Below, one piece after another: positions 10,246-21,726 of a stretch of 64,000 nucleotides of DNA. The stretch comes from Candidatus Cloacimonadota bacterium. GTDB lineage: Bacteria; Cloacimonadota; Cloacimonadia; Cloacimonadales; PWNZ01. Both the position numbers and the translations under genes were made by a program. The notes beneath the pieces were generated by a model. That model ran no database searches. It had not been told where the DNA came from and saw only the letters and a list, made by a program, of their open reading frames with translations. Position 1 is the first letter of the stretch. Each line of letters begins with the position of its first letter. The stretch is taken from contig PWOA01000042.1 of NCBI GenBank assembly GCA_003564155.1, positions 28,605 through 92,604 on the forward strand, read 5' to 3'.

Positions 10246-10824
10246 TTAAATATTAAACCCAGCAAATCCGAGGAATGCTAAAGCCATACATCCAGCGAGA
10301 ATGAATGATATAGGTAGATCTTTCATACTTTCGGGAACCGGTGATTTGTCTAATCTTTCTCTTAAACCTGCCATTATTATCAAGACTACAGTAAACCCTA
10401 TTCCTGCAAATATGCCATGAAGAATAGATTCAATAAATGTTAGTGATTCATTAATATTAATTATTGAGACACCTAAAACGGCGCAATTTGTCGTAATTAA
10501 TGGCAAAAACACGCCTAAAGATTTATATAGTGATGGTGCCATTTTTTGGATGACCATCTCCACGAATTGCACTAAAGTAGCAATTGTCAGAATAAAGGCT
10601 ATCGTCTGCAAATATACTAAATCAAAAGGAATGAGCAAGTAGTTATGTATCATCCATGTAATAGTAGATGCCATTGACATAACAAATATAACTGCCATTC
10701 CCATTCCTAAGGCTTGATCTAGTTTTTTTGATACTCCAATATAAGGACAGAGTCCTAAGAACCTAGTTAAAACGAAATTGTTAATAAATATTGCTGAAAT
10801 AGCTAGCGTAAATATATTACCCAC
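10246..10824 (-). CDS. rnfA: Rnf electron transport complex subunit A
   Basis: NNFVLTRFLGLCPYIGVSKKLDQALGMG; gene order. Confidence 0.96.
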   Translation of the reverse strand: MGNIFTLAISAIFINNFVLTRFLGLCPYIGVSKKLDQALGMGMAVIFVMSMASTITWMIHNYLLIPFDLVYLQTIAFILTIATLVQFVEMVIQKMAPSLYKSLGVFLPLITTNCAVLGVSIININESLTFIESILHGIFAGIGFTVVLIIMAGLRERLDKSPVPESMKDLPISFILAGCMALAFLGFAGFNI

Positions 10825-10890
10825 TATAATTCCTCCATGTTATTTACAAGGACTTTTCAGGTTAGTAATGATATAAAATTCCAAACTTCA

Positions 10891-11487
10891 TTAGTCGGTT
10901 TCCGGCTTTTTGAAAAGATTAATTAACCCCATAAGTAAACCTAAGGTTAAGAATGCTCCCGGTGCAAGTATAGCCACCAAAATCGGCTGATAATTATTTG
11001 GGAAGATTTGAATACCCATCAATTGACCGGCACCTAATAATTCTCTAAAAAAAGCGACGGCAACGAGAGCAATTGTAAAACCAATACCCATACCAATGCC
11101 GTCAAATATTGATTTGAGAACGCTATTACGGCTAGCAAATGCTTCTGCTCTACCTAAGATTACGCAATTAACAACGATTAAAGGAATAAATATTCCCAAA
11201 TTCCTATGTAGATCCGGTAAGTAGGCGTTCATTGTCATATCGACGATAGTAACGAAAGAGGCGATTACTACTATGTAACATGGTATTCTAATTTTTGGAG
11301 GGATAAAATTTTTAAGTAAAGAAATTAGAATATTTGAACATAATAAAACAAATGTTGCTGCTCCACCCATTCCAATTGCATTCTCTATAGAATTGGAAAC
11401 TGCAAGGGCCGGACATAGCCCAAGTGCCATAATGAATACCGGATTTTCTTTGATAAATCCTTTGGTTAATTCTTTTATCAAACTCAT
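10891..11487 (-). CDS. rnfE: Rnf electron transport complex subunit E
   Basis: ENPVFIMALGLCPALAVSNSIENAIGMG; gene order. Confidence 0.96.
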   Translation of the reverse strand: MSLIKELTKGFIKENPVFIMALGLCPALAVSNSIENAIGMGGAATFVLLCSNILISLLKNFIPPKIRIPCYIVVIASFVTIVDMTMNAYLPDLHRNLGIFIPLIVVNCVILGRAEAFASRNSVLKSIFDGIGMGIGFTIALVAVAFFRELLGAGQLMGIQIFPNNYQPILVAILAPGAFLTLGLLMGLINLFKKPETD

Positions 11488-12095
11488 ACCGTCTCCTTAT
11501 CTTTAGAATAATCATGTTTAGTATTATCAGACAAATCCTTTGTTTGTTCAATGATAATATCCGACGCTTTTTTAACTGAGTTCGTTAATGCTCGTGCAGT
11601 AATAGTAGCACCGGTAATATTATCAATATCACCGCTATCAACATCAATATACAGTTCATCAACTTCCTTGCCTGAAAATTGGTTTGTGAATTCGGGACGA
11701 GTGCAATTTGCGCCTAAGCCCGGAGTTTCTGTTTGAATAAGAACCGATATGGAAAATATCTTATAATCAGCAGTTAATCCTACCATCGTTTGAATATCTC
11801 CACTATAACCTGCTCCAACAGCCATGAAAGTATAACCAACTAACTGACCTTCCTCGTCATATCCTCTATAATATGGCAGATTGTCTTCTACATATTCAAA
11901 TGTTTTGGCTTGAGGCAATACTGTTCTGCGAGCTTCAATTTCCATCTGCCGTTGATTTTCTTCAATAATTGGTTTGGTAAAATTGTTAACAAATGCTAAA
12001 ACACCGCTGGCAATAGCAGCAATCATAAATAAAATGACTCCAAGTTTTATATAATATGTCATATAAACCTCATAATAATTACTTTTTAGCACCAA
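11484..12095 (-). CDS. rnfG: Rnf electron transport complex subunit G
   Basis: IDNITGATITARALTNSVK flavinylation motif (S/T-G-A-T), N-terminal TM; the true start may be the internal MTYYIKLG. Confidence 0.95.
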   Translation of the reverse strand: MVLKSNYYEVYMTYYIKLGVILFMIAAIASGVLAFVNNFTKPIIEENQRQMEIEARRTVLPQAKTFEYVEDNLPYYRGYDEEGQLVGYTFMAVGAGYSGDIQTMVGLTADYKIFSISVLIQTETPGLGANCTRPEFTNQFSGKEVDELYIDVDSGDIDNITGATITARALTNSVKKASDIIIEQTKDLSDNTKHDYSKDKETV

Positions 12096-13203
12096 ATGGA
12101 TTAGGTACTGTATATTTATCGATTAATGGTACCGCTAAGTTCATTAGTAAAATGGCAAAAGTTACTCCCTCAGGGAAACCACCCATTAGTCGTATTACAA
12201 CGGTTATAAATCCACATCCGACACCAAATATTATTCTTCCATTTTTTGTTAATGGTGATGTTACCATATCAGTTGCCATGAAGAGAGCACCTAACATTAA
12301 TCCTCCGCCAAAGATATGGAAGAAGGGTAATAGGATAGATGCTGAAAACAGTCCATCAATACCCCCAAAAATCAAGGTTAAAACAAAGACCGTAAATATA
12401 TAGAAAGTGGGAATACGCCATTCAATTATCTTACGCCAAGCTAACCATAGAGCTCCCAAAATTAAAGCTGCTGCCGAAACTTCACCAATACAACCACCTA
12501 CATTCCCCCAGAACAAGTTTTGTATAGTTGGTATACTAGCTATTTCTCCCATTAAAGATTGTGATGCATTGGGAATAACATTATTTATGTTTTCGACAAA
12601 AAGTGGGTCTCTAAGCTGTTTAATGACAGCTAAAGGTGTGGCTGACGTAACAAGGTTTTCTACCGCTTGAATGTTAATACTGGAAGTAATTCCACTAATA
12701 GAACTATACGCTGTTTCTTTCCAACCGGCAGCTGTAAGTGTTGGAAAGGAAGCTACTAAAAAAACTCTTCCTAATAAAGCTGGATTCATGGGATTATGTC
12801 CCAATCCACCAAAGATGTGTTTGCCTATGGATATTGCAAAAACTGACCCTAATACCGGTATCCACCAGGGAGCTGCTGCATGTAAATTGAATGCAATTAA
12901 CATACCTGTTATCACGGCGCTACCATCAGTAATTGTAATAGGTTTTCCTCTTAGTTTTTGAATGATAGCTTCAGTCATGATTGCGGCAATTATTCCATAC
13001 ACCGTTAGTAATAAAGCATTGATGCCAAAGAATACTATACCCATAATAAGCGCAGGTATTAATGCAAAAACTACGTTCCACATTACTGATTTTACTGATC
13101 GTTTCTCAATGATATGAGGTGAGGCAGAAACAGTATAAAGATCGTGAGTATTTTCTCCAACTCTTTTTTGCTTGTTCGAATTTGATCTATTAGTTGTATT
13201 CAT
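12079..13203 (-). CDS. rnfD: Rnf electron transport complex subunit D
   Basis: SAVITGMLIAFNLHAAAPWW, TSATPLAVIK, multi-TM; gene order. Confidence 0.96.
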   Translation of the reverse strand: MNTTNRSNSNKQKRVGENTHDLYTVSASPHIIEKRSVKSVMWNVVFALIPALIMGIVFFGINALLLTVYGIIAAIMTEAIIQKLRGKPITITDGSAVITGMLIAFNLHAAAPWWIPVLGSVFAISIGKHIFGGLGHNPMNPALLGRVFLVASFPTLTAAGWKETAYSSISGITSSINIQAVENLVTSATPLAVIKQLRDPLFVENINNVIPNASQSLMGEIASIPTIQNLFWGNVGGCIGEVSAAALILGALWLAWRKIIEWRIPTFYIFTVFVLTLIFGGIDGLFSASILLPFFHIFGGGLMLGALFMATDMVTSPLTKNGRIIFGVGCGFITVVIRLMGGFPEGVTFAILLMNLAVPLIDKYTVPNPFGAKK

Positions 13204-13268
13204 GTTTGGTCTTCTTCTCCAACTCTTATACTGGTTAATTTACCCTCAGAGGGTGTGTTTTTTCAGAA

Positions 13269-14582
13269 TTAAAGATTTAATTCATTAATCTTGTTTTTGG
13301 CTATATCTATCCACTGTATTAACTTGATCTTAGAAGGACATACATATGCACAACACCCGCATTTTATACAATCGACTGCTCCGGCGATTTTAGCCCCTTC
13401 CCAATCTTCATAAGTGGCATCATTGGCAATCTTGCTTGGTAACAAGTTCATGGGGCATACATCTATACAACTGCAGCAGCGAATACAAGCATGCTCTTTA
13501 TAGGTTATGCTTTCTTTTTTACTTAAAACTATTAGACCGGAACTACCCTTAGTTACTGGGGTTATAAGTGTAGAAATAGCAAAACCCATCATTGGACCAC
13601 CAGAAATAATTTTACCTATCTCCTCGTTGGTTTGTTCACAGCAATCTAATAAATCACTAAACAATGTCCCAATGCGAACATGGAGGTTTTTGGGTTTATT
13701 GACGATTTTGCCGGAGACTGTTACTATTCTGCTAATCAATGGTTTTTGATACCTTACAGCTTCATAAGTAGCTATAGCAGTTGCAACATTTTGCACAATA
13801 ACTCCAACATCCATCGGTAAGCCTCCATTATTCGGGACTTTACGTTTAGTAGAAGCATAAATTAGTTGTTTTTCAGCGCCTTGAGGGTATTTGAGTTTAA
13901 GTCCAACTACATTGATATTAGATTCGTCCTTGGTTATGTTCTTCATGGTTGAGATTGCATCAGGTTTATTGGCTTCAATACCAATATATGCTTTGACAGC
14001 TCCTGTTATCTTCATGAAGATCTTTAAACCTTTAATTATATCTTCAGGATGTTCCAACATTAAACGATGATCAGCAGTAAGATAGGGCTCACATTCGACA
14101 CCATTGATTATAATGGTATCGATTTTTTTGTTCTCAGGAGGTGAAAGTTTAACTACAGTCGGGAAACCTGCTCCTCCCATACCACAAATACCTGCAGCTT
14201 TTATTCTCTCCTTGATCTCTTCATTTCCTAACTTAGTATAGTCATTGTCACTTAGGTCGATCCAGTTGTCATCTCCTGTTCTTGTGACTTCTATTGCTGT
14301 TTGCATGTTACCTGTAGGATGGGGGAAACTGCCAATTTTTGTAACTTTACCAGTTATACTGGAATGTATCGGAACAGATACAAAACCTCCAGCTTTGGCA
14401 ATTAATTGACCGGTTTTTACTTCGGCACCTTTTTTAACAATCGGTATTGCCGATGCTCCTATATGCTGACTTAAAGGTATAATAACCTTGTCCGGCAAAG
14501 GATAGATTTCTATAGGTTCATTTTGAGAATACCTTTTATTGTCTCTTCCATGTATACCACCTGGAAAGGTTTTTAATCCCAT
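13269..14582 (-). CDS. rnfC: Rnf electron transport complex subunit C
   Basis: MGLKTFPGGIHGRDNKRYSQNEPIE...; GMGGAGFPTVVKL; CIRCCSCIDVCPMNL and CIKCGCCAYVCPSKI. ATG at 14582 preferred over 14687. Confidence 0.96.
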   Translation of the reverse strand: MGLKTFPGGIHGRDNKRYSQNEPIEIYPLPDKVIIPLSQHIGASAIPIVKKGAEVKTGQLIAKAGGFVSVPIHSSITGKVTKIGSFPHPTGNMQTAIEVTRTGDDNWIDLSDNDYTKLGNEEIKERIKAAGICGMGGAGFPTVVKLSPPENKKIDTIIINGVECEPYLTADHRLMLEHPEDIIKGLKIFMKITGAVKAYIGIEANKPDAISTMKNITKDESNINVVGLKLKYPQGAEKQLIYASTKRKVPNNGGLPMDVGVIVQNVATAIATYEAVRYQKPLISRIVTVSGKIVNKPKNLHVRIGTLFSDLLDCCEQTNEEIGKIISGGPMMGFAISTLITPVTKGSSGLIVLSKKESITYKEHACIRCCSCIDVCPMNLLPSKIANDATYEDWEGAKIAGAVDCIKCGCCAYVCPSKIKLIQWIDIAKNKINELNL

Positions 14583-14732
14583 ATCCAATCTCCAAAATCG
14601 AAATTTTATGTCATGATTTTTAATGATGTTATCTATGCAAGTTATTTCTGCATTTAGCAAAGGTTGTTTACAACACTTTACATTCAAAACATCATATGCT
14701 CTTGATAATTGCCTAACAATACAAAGATATTA

Positions 14733-16463
14733 TTATAGATTTAGTTCTAAGGTATTTGTTAGTTGTTTTAATAAATTTGGCTTTTTACTTACATCAGAAG
14801 CTTTTAAAAAGCTTCTGCGTTGCTCAAATCTATCTTTAAGTGCAGTCAGATAATCATACATGTTATCCCTAGTATCCGGATTGTAAAGATCGTAATATCC
14901 TGGGATCAGTTTGTCAATGCTTTCTTTTGTTGGGATTAGTATGCCGGGTATAATATCCCAGTTTTGCCACTCTAATTTATCCGTGAGAATAGCTGTTTGG
15001 AGTGTTAAAGATGTTTGTAGTTTAATAGAAATAGAATCAGAGTCCGAAGAGTTCCAGAATACACCTGAATTGAAGGAATAACAGTCTGCACCGAGATCAA
15101 ACACATTTAAGAATGCTTCAACGTCTTTATAAAGTTCATACACTCTAAAAGGATTAGCAAAAGGTTCGAAAACAAGTTTATTCAATTCGTCTTCAGCAAC
15201 ATTTTCTGCTCTATTCCTTCTTGTCATCAATGTAGCTCCCATAGCAACAGCCAGATCAATGTTGTTATACTTAATGACAGGTGGAAGTGTATTATCCTTC
15301 ATAAGCCAAACAATTGCTGAGGGGAATTTGCATTTATTAACCCATTTTCCTAACAGATCACTATCCAATAATGCTCTCCCATTATGCTGACGGATATCCA
15401 TTGCTAAAGGAAGATTTTTGTTATCAAGTCTAATCATAGCATGATTCATAACTGCTATGGTATACTTCCAGTCAGGATGGTTGAGGTTACGGGTATCAGT
15501 TTTATCGAACAATGAAGGTTCCCAAACCCGGCAAACCTTTTCTTCCAGGTCGATTTGAAAGGCATCGTCATGAAGCACAACTTTATCAAAACCTTCAGGT
15601 AATGTTTCACCATTATCCGGACTATTCGTATGTGAGGATTTACCGGTTCCGGAGAGTCCATAGAAAGCAATTGATCTTTTACCTAAAGGATGATACTTGT
15701 CATCACTACATTTAGAGAAGTCAATTTCTTTGATTCCACCATGACATGCGGCCATACCTAATCGCATACCGGATGTCCAGGCTAGGGTTAAAGTTCCTTT
15801 TTTGCGTTCTCCAAAATACCGCATTCCAAAATTGTATATCACATTATGTTTTTCATCTACTAATGCCAATTGTGGATATCCAGAGCCCATATAGGAAGGG
15901 TTATCGGTATACCATTGATTGAAAGCAACAATTATGATGTCTTGGATGTCGAGTAGTTTACTCTGCTTATACTCTTCATACATGACTTCCATTGATTTAA
16001 AATTACACAACCAACAAAAAACATTAAAGGCATCGTTCTTAGTGGTAACAAAGGTGGCTTTTACCATTAAGTCAGGGTCTAATCCTAACACAGCTTCAGC
16101 TTTAATCAGTTCATTTTGTTGGAGTTGAAAAATTCCTTCTCGCAAATCACCTTCAACCTTACGCTTAGCGTCGGGATCAATTCTGTTATAAAATACCCTA
16201 GCTTTTGCAGTTCTGCCAACAATTTTACCGTCACAGTCATTAAGTACTTTAGCCCCTTTTGGCAGGTTATACATCTCTGCTAAAGGTGGATAGATTTTTA
16301 GATCTGTTTGTGAAACTCCCGGCTGAGTTAGAGCCAGGTCATAAGCCTCTGCTAGATTTACTTGTTTAACCTGTGAGTTTAACATAAGTGTTTCTGCTAT
16401 AGCTCTTGGTGGTGACATATCTTTAAGTTGGGGATAATAGTTGTAACTTCTCATACTTGCCAT
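14733..16463 (-). CDS. pckA: Phosphoenolpyruvate carboxykinase (ATP-type)
   Basis: FYGLSGTGKSSHT P-loop, GRTAKARVFYNRIDP, WTSGMRLGMAACHGG. Confidence 0.88.
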   Translation of the reverse strand: MASMRSYNYYPQLKDMSPPRAIAETLMLNSQVKQVNLAEAYDLALTQPGVSQTDLKIYPPLAEMYNLPKGAKVLNDCDGKIVGRTAKARVFYNRIDPDAKRKVEGDLREGIFQLQQNELIKAEAVLGLDPDLMVKATFVTTKNDAFNVFCWLCNFKSMEVMYEEYKQSKLLDIQDIIIVAFNQWYTDNPSYMGSGYPQLALVDEKHNVIYNFGMRYFGERKKGTLTLAWTSGMRLGMAACHGGIKEIDFSKCSDDKYHPLGKRSIAFYGLSGTGKSSHTNSPDNGETLPEGFDKVVLHDDAFQIDLEEKVCRVWEPSLFDKTDTRNLNHPDWKYTIAVMNHAMIRLDNKNLPLAMDIRQHNGRALLDSDLLGKWVNKCKFPSAIVWLMKDNTLPPVIKYNNIDLAVAMGATLMTRRNRAENVAEDELNKLVFEPFANPFRVYELYKDVEAFLNVFDLGADCYSFNSGVFWNSSDSDSISIKLQTSLTLQTAILTDKLEWQNWDIIPGILIPTKESIDKLIPGYYDLYNPDTRDNMYDYLTALKDRFEQRRSFLKASDVSKKPNLLKQLTNTLELNL

Positions 16464-16689
16464 GGTAAAATACCTCCGAGGATGTTGAAATGAAATTTTT
16501 GCACAACACGTTTGACGCTACACATAATGACTAAAAAAGTTAGCATTTACTTGTTAAATATGCTATTGTGGTTTTCTTTTTGATAAAGGTTAGGCAGGGG
16601 GAATAAAAAAGATTATCAAGACACACACTTTGATTCAAGTAAATATCCACTGGATATACGATGATTGGTATAGTGAGAAACTACCCAAA

Positions 16690-16722
16690 ATAATAAAAGC
16701 AGCTTTAAGCTGCTTTTATTAT
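16690..16722. terminator. Bidirectional-looking hairpin terminator downstream of rpmA
   Basis: AATAATAAAAGCAGCTT T AAGCTGCTTTTATTAT: near-perfect symmetric stem with U-rich 3' arm on either strand. Confidence 0.85.
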
Positions 16723-16729
16723 GTAAGAT

Positions 16730-16990
16730 TTATGCACTTCCGGGGAGGACGCTAACAAACTTTCTACCGAATTTTTTTGTTCTGAACTCTACGACACCGT
16801 CAATCAAGCTGAAGATGGTAAAATCCTTACCTAATCCGACATTTTTCCCAGGATGGAATTTTGTTCCTCTTTGGCGAACAAGAATATTCCCAGCGAGGAC
16901 TTGCTGCCCTCCGTAACGTTTGACACCTAAATATTGAGGATTACTGTCTCTTCCGTTTCTACTGCTACCAACACCTTTCTTATGTGCCAT
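16730..16990 (-). CDS. rpmA: 50S ribosomal protein L27
   Basis: [29 protein letters not shown]. Confidence 0.98.
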   Translation of the reverse strand: MAHKKGVGSSRNGRDSNPQYLGVKRYGGQQVLAGNILVRQRGTKFHPGKNVGLGKDFTIFSLIDGVVEFRTKKFGRKFVSVLPGSA

Positions 16991-17003
16991 AATATACCTC
17001 TTA

Positions 17004-17321
17004 TTATGATTTTATTATGTTTTTTATTTTAATCTCCGTGAAATCTTGACGATGTCCATTTTTTTTAGCATAACCTTTACGACGTTTTTTCTTGAAAACT
17101 ATGATTTTTTTATCACGTTTATGGGAAAGAACTTCCGCAACAATTTTTGCTTCATTTACTAATGGATTGCCGACAAGTATATCATCATTATTGCGAATCA
17201 TGAATATGTCATTTATCTCAAACTCACTGCCGACTTCTTTATTAGCGATATAAGGAACTCGAAGTATCTTATCTTGCTCAACTTTGTATTGAAAGCCTTT
17301 AAACTTCATTATAGCGTACAT
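17004..17321 (-). CDS. rplU: 50S ribosomal protein L21
   Basis: [25 protein letters not shown]...[22 protein letters not shown]; upstream of rpmA. Confidence 0.95.
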   Translation of the reverse strand: MYAIMKFKGFQYKVEQDKILRVPYIANKEVGSEFEINDIFMIRNNDDILVGNPLVNEAKIVAEVLSHKRDKKIIVFKKKRRKGYAKKNGHRQDFTEIKIKNIIKS

Positions 17322-17394
17322 GTATCTACTCCTAAGATCATTTATAATATATTTAATTCATAGAGGAACACAAATTTCACGTAAGGTTAATCTG

Positions 17395-18909
17395 TCAAGC
17401 ACTATATGTGTTACGAAGCTCTTTTTTATCATTGTCGTATAATATCTTAAACTGTTCATCTCGTAACGAGCTTTCTTCAACCACGGTCACATTCAATTTT
17501 AAATTATTGAAATATCCGGGATTGTTATGTAAGAAGGTGTTCAAACTCGGATTAATTATTAACTTAACATTCTTACCGTTAACAAAGTATTCAGCCCTTT
17601 GTAAGCTGCGAAAAATATTCATTGCAACAGCATTTTGAGATAAAACTCTTCCTGAACCTTTACAGTAAGAACAAGGTTGAGATGTGGTATGATAAATTCC
17701 AGGGCGCATTCTGTTACGAGTAACCTCAACTAAGCCTAATGGGCCAAAATAGTAAACTTTATTCTTAGCTCTATCTTTACGCAGATTTTGACGGAGAATT
17801 TCAAAAACTTCATTTTTACTGCTTTCCGATTCCATGTCAATAAAGTCTATGACCATTATTCCACTAAGATCGCGTAATTTTATTTGACGGCTAACTTCAA
17901 TAGCGGCTTCGATATTTGTTTTTTTAACTGTAGCTTCGTAACTGTTATGTCCAATAAAACTTCCGGTATTAACATCAATCGCAACTAATGCTTCAGTTTG
18001 TTCTATGGTAATATTACCTCCGCTTGGCAGTGGGATTTTGGCCTGATACATTTTTTCAATTTCTTTTTCGATACCGAAAGCATCAAAGATAGGAGAATCT
18101 TCGCGATAAAGCTCAATTCTTTTAACTAATTCCGGAGCGATATCTTTCATCTCCGATACGAGTTCTTTATAGTATCCTTTATTATCAACAATTAACTTAT
18201 CAATGTCGGAATGGAAAAAATCTCGGATTAATTTATTGGCGAGATCATTCTCATCATATATACAGTTAGGAGCTGTTTCAGCTTTTATCTTATGCTCGAT
18301 TAGTTGCCAGGTTCTAAACAAGCCTTTATATTCATTTTTAAAGTCTTCTTCAGTATTACCTTCAGCATCTGTTCTGACGATTAAACCAGTATTTTTATCT
18401 TTTATACTGTTTAGCACTGATCTTATACGATTTTTTTCTTGTTGAGAGTTGATTTTTCTTGAAATTGCAATCCTGTCTTTATTAGGGAAGAGGACTAAGT
18501 ATTTACCAGGTATTGATATTTGACAAGTGAGCCTGGCACCTTTTTTATTTATAGGCCCTTTCTTAACTTGGACGATTATCTCCTGTCCTTCTTTCAGGAC
18601 ATTTTTAATATTCGATGAGTTACTGGTGCTGGAAAGATTAATCGTATCGTTAATACTATCATCCTCAACATCTTCAAAAAAATCGGTAACAATGTCAGAA
18701 TAATGCAAGAAAGCAGTTCTTTCCAGTCCTATATTGATGAATGCAGCACCCATTCCAGGAAGAACATCTTTTACAATACCTTTGTAGATATTATGTACAA
18801 TGTTTGCATGATCTTTTCTTTCGACAATTAGCTCTGATAATCTGCTATCTTCAAGAATTGCTAATCTTTTTTCGAAAGGGTGGATATTAAGAACTATAAT
18901 ATTCATCAA
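17395..18909 (-). CDS. rng: Ribonuclease G/E
   Basis: S1-like start region; TEALVAIDVNTGSFIGHNSYEATVKKTNIEAAIEVSRQIKLRDLSGIMVIDFIDM. Confidence 0.94.
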   Translation of the reverse strand: MMNIIVLNIHPFEKRLAILEDSRLSELIVERKDHANIVHNIYKGIVKDVLPGMGAAFINIGLERTAFLHYSDIVTDFFEDVEDDSINDTINLSSTSNSSNIKNVLKEGQEIIVQVKKGPINKKGARLTCQISIPGKYLVLFPNKDRIAISRKINSQQEKNRIRSVLNSIKDKNTGLIVRTDAEGNTEEDFKNEYKGLFRTWQLIEHKIKAETAPNCIYDENDLANKLIRDFFHSDIDKLIVDNKGYYKELVSEMKDIAPELVKRIELYREDSPIFDAFGIEKEIEKMYQAKIPLPSGGNITIEQTEALVAIDVNTGSFIGHNSYEATVKKTNIEAAIEVSRQIKLRDLSGIMVIDFIDMESESSKNEVFEILRQNLRKDRAKNKVYYFGPLGLVEVTRNRMRPGIYHTTSQPCSYCKGSGRVLSQNAVAMNIFRSLQRAEYFVNGKNVKLIINPSLNTFLHNNPGYFNNLKLNVTVVEESSLRDEQFKILYDNDKKELRNTYSA

Positions 18910-19082
18910 CGAATTCTCCTTTTCGCCAGTATCTGGTTTTAAGGCATAATGTCAAGATAAAATTCCTTTTTGCTTGACATCGAAAGCTAAATTGAATCCT
19001 TGACATTATGATTATGCGATAAGATCTATAACATTATGGGATAGAATGAGAGTTTCAGAATTTTCGTAGAATTGTTATTTTG

Positions 19083-19159
19083 GGCGGCGTAGCTCAGTTG
19101 GTTAGAGCATCGGAATCATAATCCGAGTGTCCGGGGTTCAAATCCCTGCGCCGCTACCA
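19083..19159 (+). tRNA. tRNA-Met (anticodon CAT; elongator or a candidate for tRNA-Ile2)
   Basis: Cloverleaf GGCGGCGTAGCTCAGTTGG...TCGGA-ATCATAA-TCCGA...GGTTCAAATCC...CGCCGCTACCA; CCA encoded. Confidence 0.96.
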
Positions 19160-19188
19160 TAAATGTATTGACTTATAATGGATTATGT

Positions 19189-19265
<77 letters not shown>

Positions 19266-19273
19266 TTTAATAT

Positions 19274-19351
19274 GGTGGCTGTAGTTCAATCGGTTAGAGC
19301 ACTGGATTGTGGTTCCAGGTGTTGTGGGTTCGAGTCCCATCAGCCACCCCA
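19274..19351 (+). tRNA. tRNA-His (anticodon GTG)
   Basis: Cloverleaf with anticodon loop TTGTGGT; extra G(-1) opposite C73; CCA encoded. Confidence 0.96.
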
Positions 19352-19482
19352 TTTTTTGCCCGATACTGTCCTATTCAAAGCTAAGTTTGACAAGATCAAT
19401 ATAAATAAGCGACAGAGTTATTAATATTGTTTATATTTATGTATGATTCATATCTTCAATAAATTGTGGTTACCATGAATCA

Positions 19483-20172
19483 TTACAGCAAACCGGTGGT
19501 TCGTTTCTGCATGTCAATCAATTTGTTAATACCATTTTGAGCTAAAGAAAGAAGCTTGTGTAGTTCGCTTAAAGAGAAAGGTGTTTTTTCTGCAGTTCCT
19601 TGAATCTCAACGAATTTCCCATTTTCTGTCATAACGATATTCATGTCGGTATCTGCATTAGAATCTAGTTTATAGTCTAAATCTAAAACCGGCTTACCAT
19701 TGACCAAACCGACACTTATTGCAGCTATCCATTCTTTTAAAGGGCACTCAGAAATAATACCATTGCCTATCATCCAGCAAAAAGCATCGTAAAGGGCAAC
19801 ACATGCTCCGGTAATAGCAGCTGTCCTCGTGCCTCCGTCAGCTTGAATAACATCGCAATCGATCATTATAGTATAGCCTGGGAATAGAGATGTGTCTGTA
19901 ACAGTTCTAAGTGACCTGCCGATCAATCTTTGAATTTCTGCAGTTCTGCCACTTATCTTGCCGGCACTTGCTTCTCTTCTGTTTCTTGTAGTTGTGCTTC
20001 TAGGTAACATTCCATATTCAGCCGTAATCCAACCTTTTGTCATCTCATCGATAAACTGAGGAACTTTATTTTCAACTGAAGCATTGCAAATAACAATTGT
20101 ATCTCCAAATTTTATCAAAACAGATCCTTCAGGATATTGGAGGTAGTTCCTGGTTATTATTACTTCTCTCAT
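19483..20172 (-). CDS. rph: Ribonuclease PH
   Basis: [38 protein letters not shown]...[31 protein letters not shown]. Confidence 0.96.
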   Translation of the reverse strand: MREVIITRNYLQYPEGSVLIKFGDTIVICNASVENKVPQFIDEMTKGWITAEYGMLPRSTTTRNRREASAGKISGRTAEIQRLIGRSLRTVTDTSLFPGYTIMIDCDVIQADGGTRTAAITGACVALYDAFCWMIGNGIISECPLKEWIAAISVGLVNGKPVLDLDYKLDSNADTDMNIVMTENGKFVEIQGTAEKTPFSLSELHKLLSLAQNGINKLIDMQKRTTGLL

Positions 20173-20591
20173 TGATTTCTCCTTCTCAATAATTAATAAT
20201 TGCGTTTCCGAAAAGTATTTTAACTTGTGGGAATAAGTGTATCATACATTGTGTTTCAAGTTAACATATGATGAAGAATGTACCGTATCAATACTAATGT
20301 AGAGTTCGGTGAAAATTTTAGATACTATAAAACTTAACCCTAAGTAACAGCATGAATTAAAAAAAAATCATTTACATCATAATATGTCTTACCGACTTAA
20401 AATTGGCTACGCTGTTAATTGCGTTGACAGTATAGGAATAATGTTTACAATTTTGTGAGCTTAGTTGGTTTACTGTCTGTAACTGACGGGATGACAGTAA
20501 CATGGGGTTTTATGAATATGATATAATAAAGAAGAAATGAAAACTGTTATTATTTTGATTGATTTGACACATTAAAAACACTATCTAATAG

Positions 20592-20623
20592 TTTAAATGC
20601 ATGCCGTACGGCATGCATTTAAA
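20592..20623. terminator. Perfect 32-bp palindrome downstream of gap (probable terminator hairpin)
   Basis: TTTAAATGCATGCCGTACGGCATGCATTTAAA is fully self-complementary; lies 3' of gap. Confidence 0.65.
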
Positions 20624-20645
20624 TCAGGAATAAATTTCTAGTTTA

Positions 20646-21650
<1,005 letters not shown>

Positions 21651-21726
21651 TCACCTCATTTATGTTTTATTATCTTTATGTTATCGTTAAGGTTGCAGAC
21701 AGGTTGTAGTATGATAAATGTTACAT

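Noticed and set aside
11312-11551. Minus-strand ORF overlapping rnfE/rnfG out of frame
   Set aside because: Alternative frame of strongly conserved Rnf genes.
12056-12961. Plus-strand ORFs antisense to rnfD (12056-12403, 12407-12670, 12671-12961)
   Set aside because: Antisense shadows; low-complexity hydrophobic or proline-rich translations typical of reversed membrane-protein genes.
13242-13254. ACCCTCAGAGGGT hairpin between rnfC and rnfD as a terminator
   Set aside because: Short 6-bp stem; a following T-run is on the strand opposite to the rnf genes, so it does not support termination of the rnf transcript.
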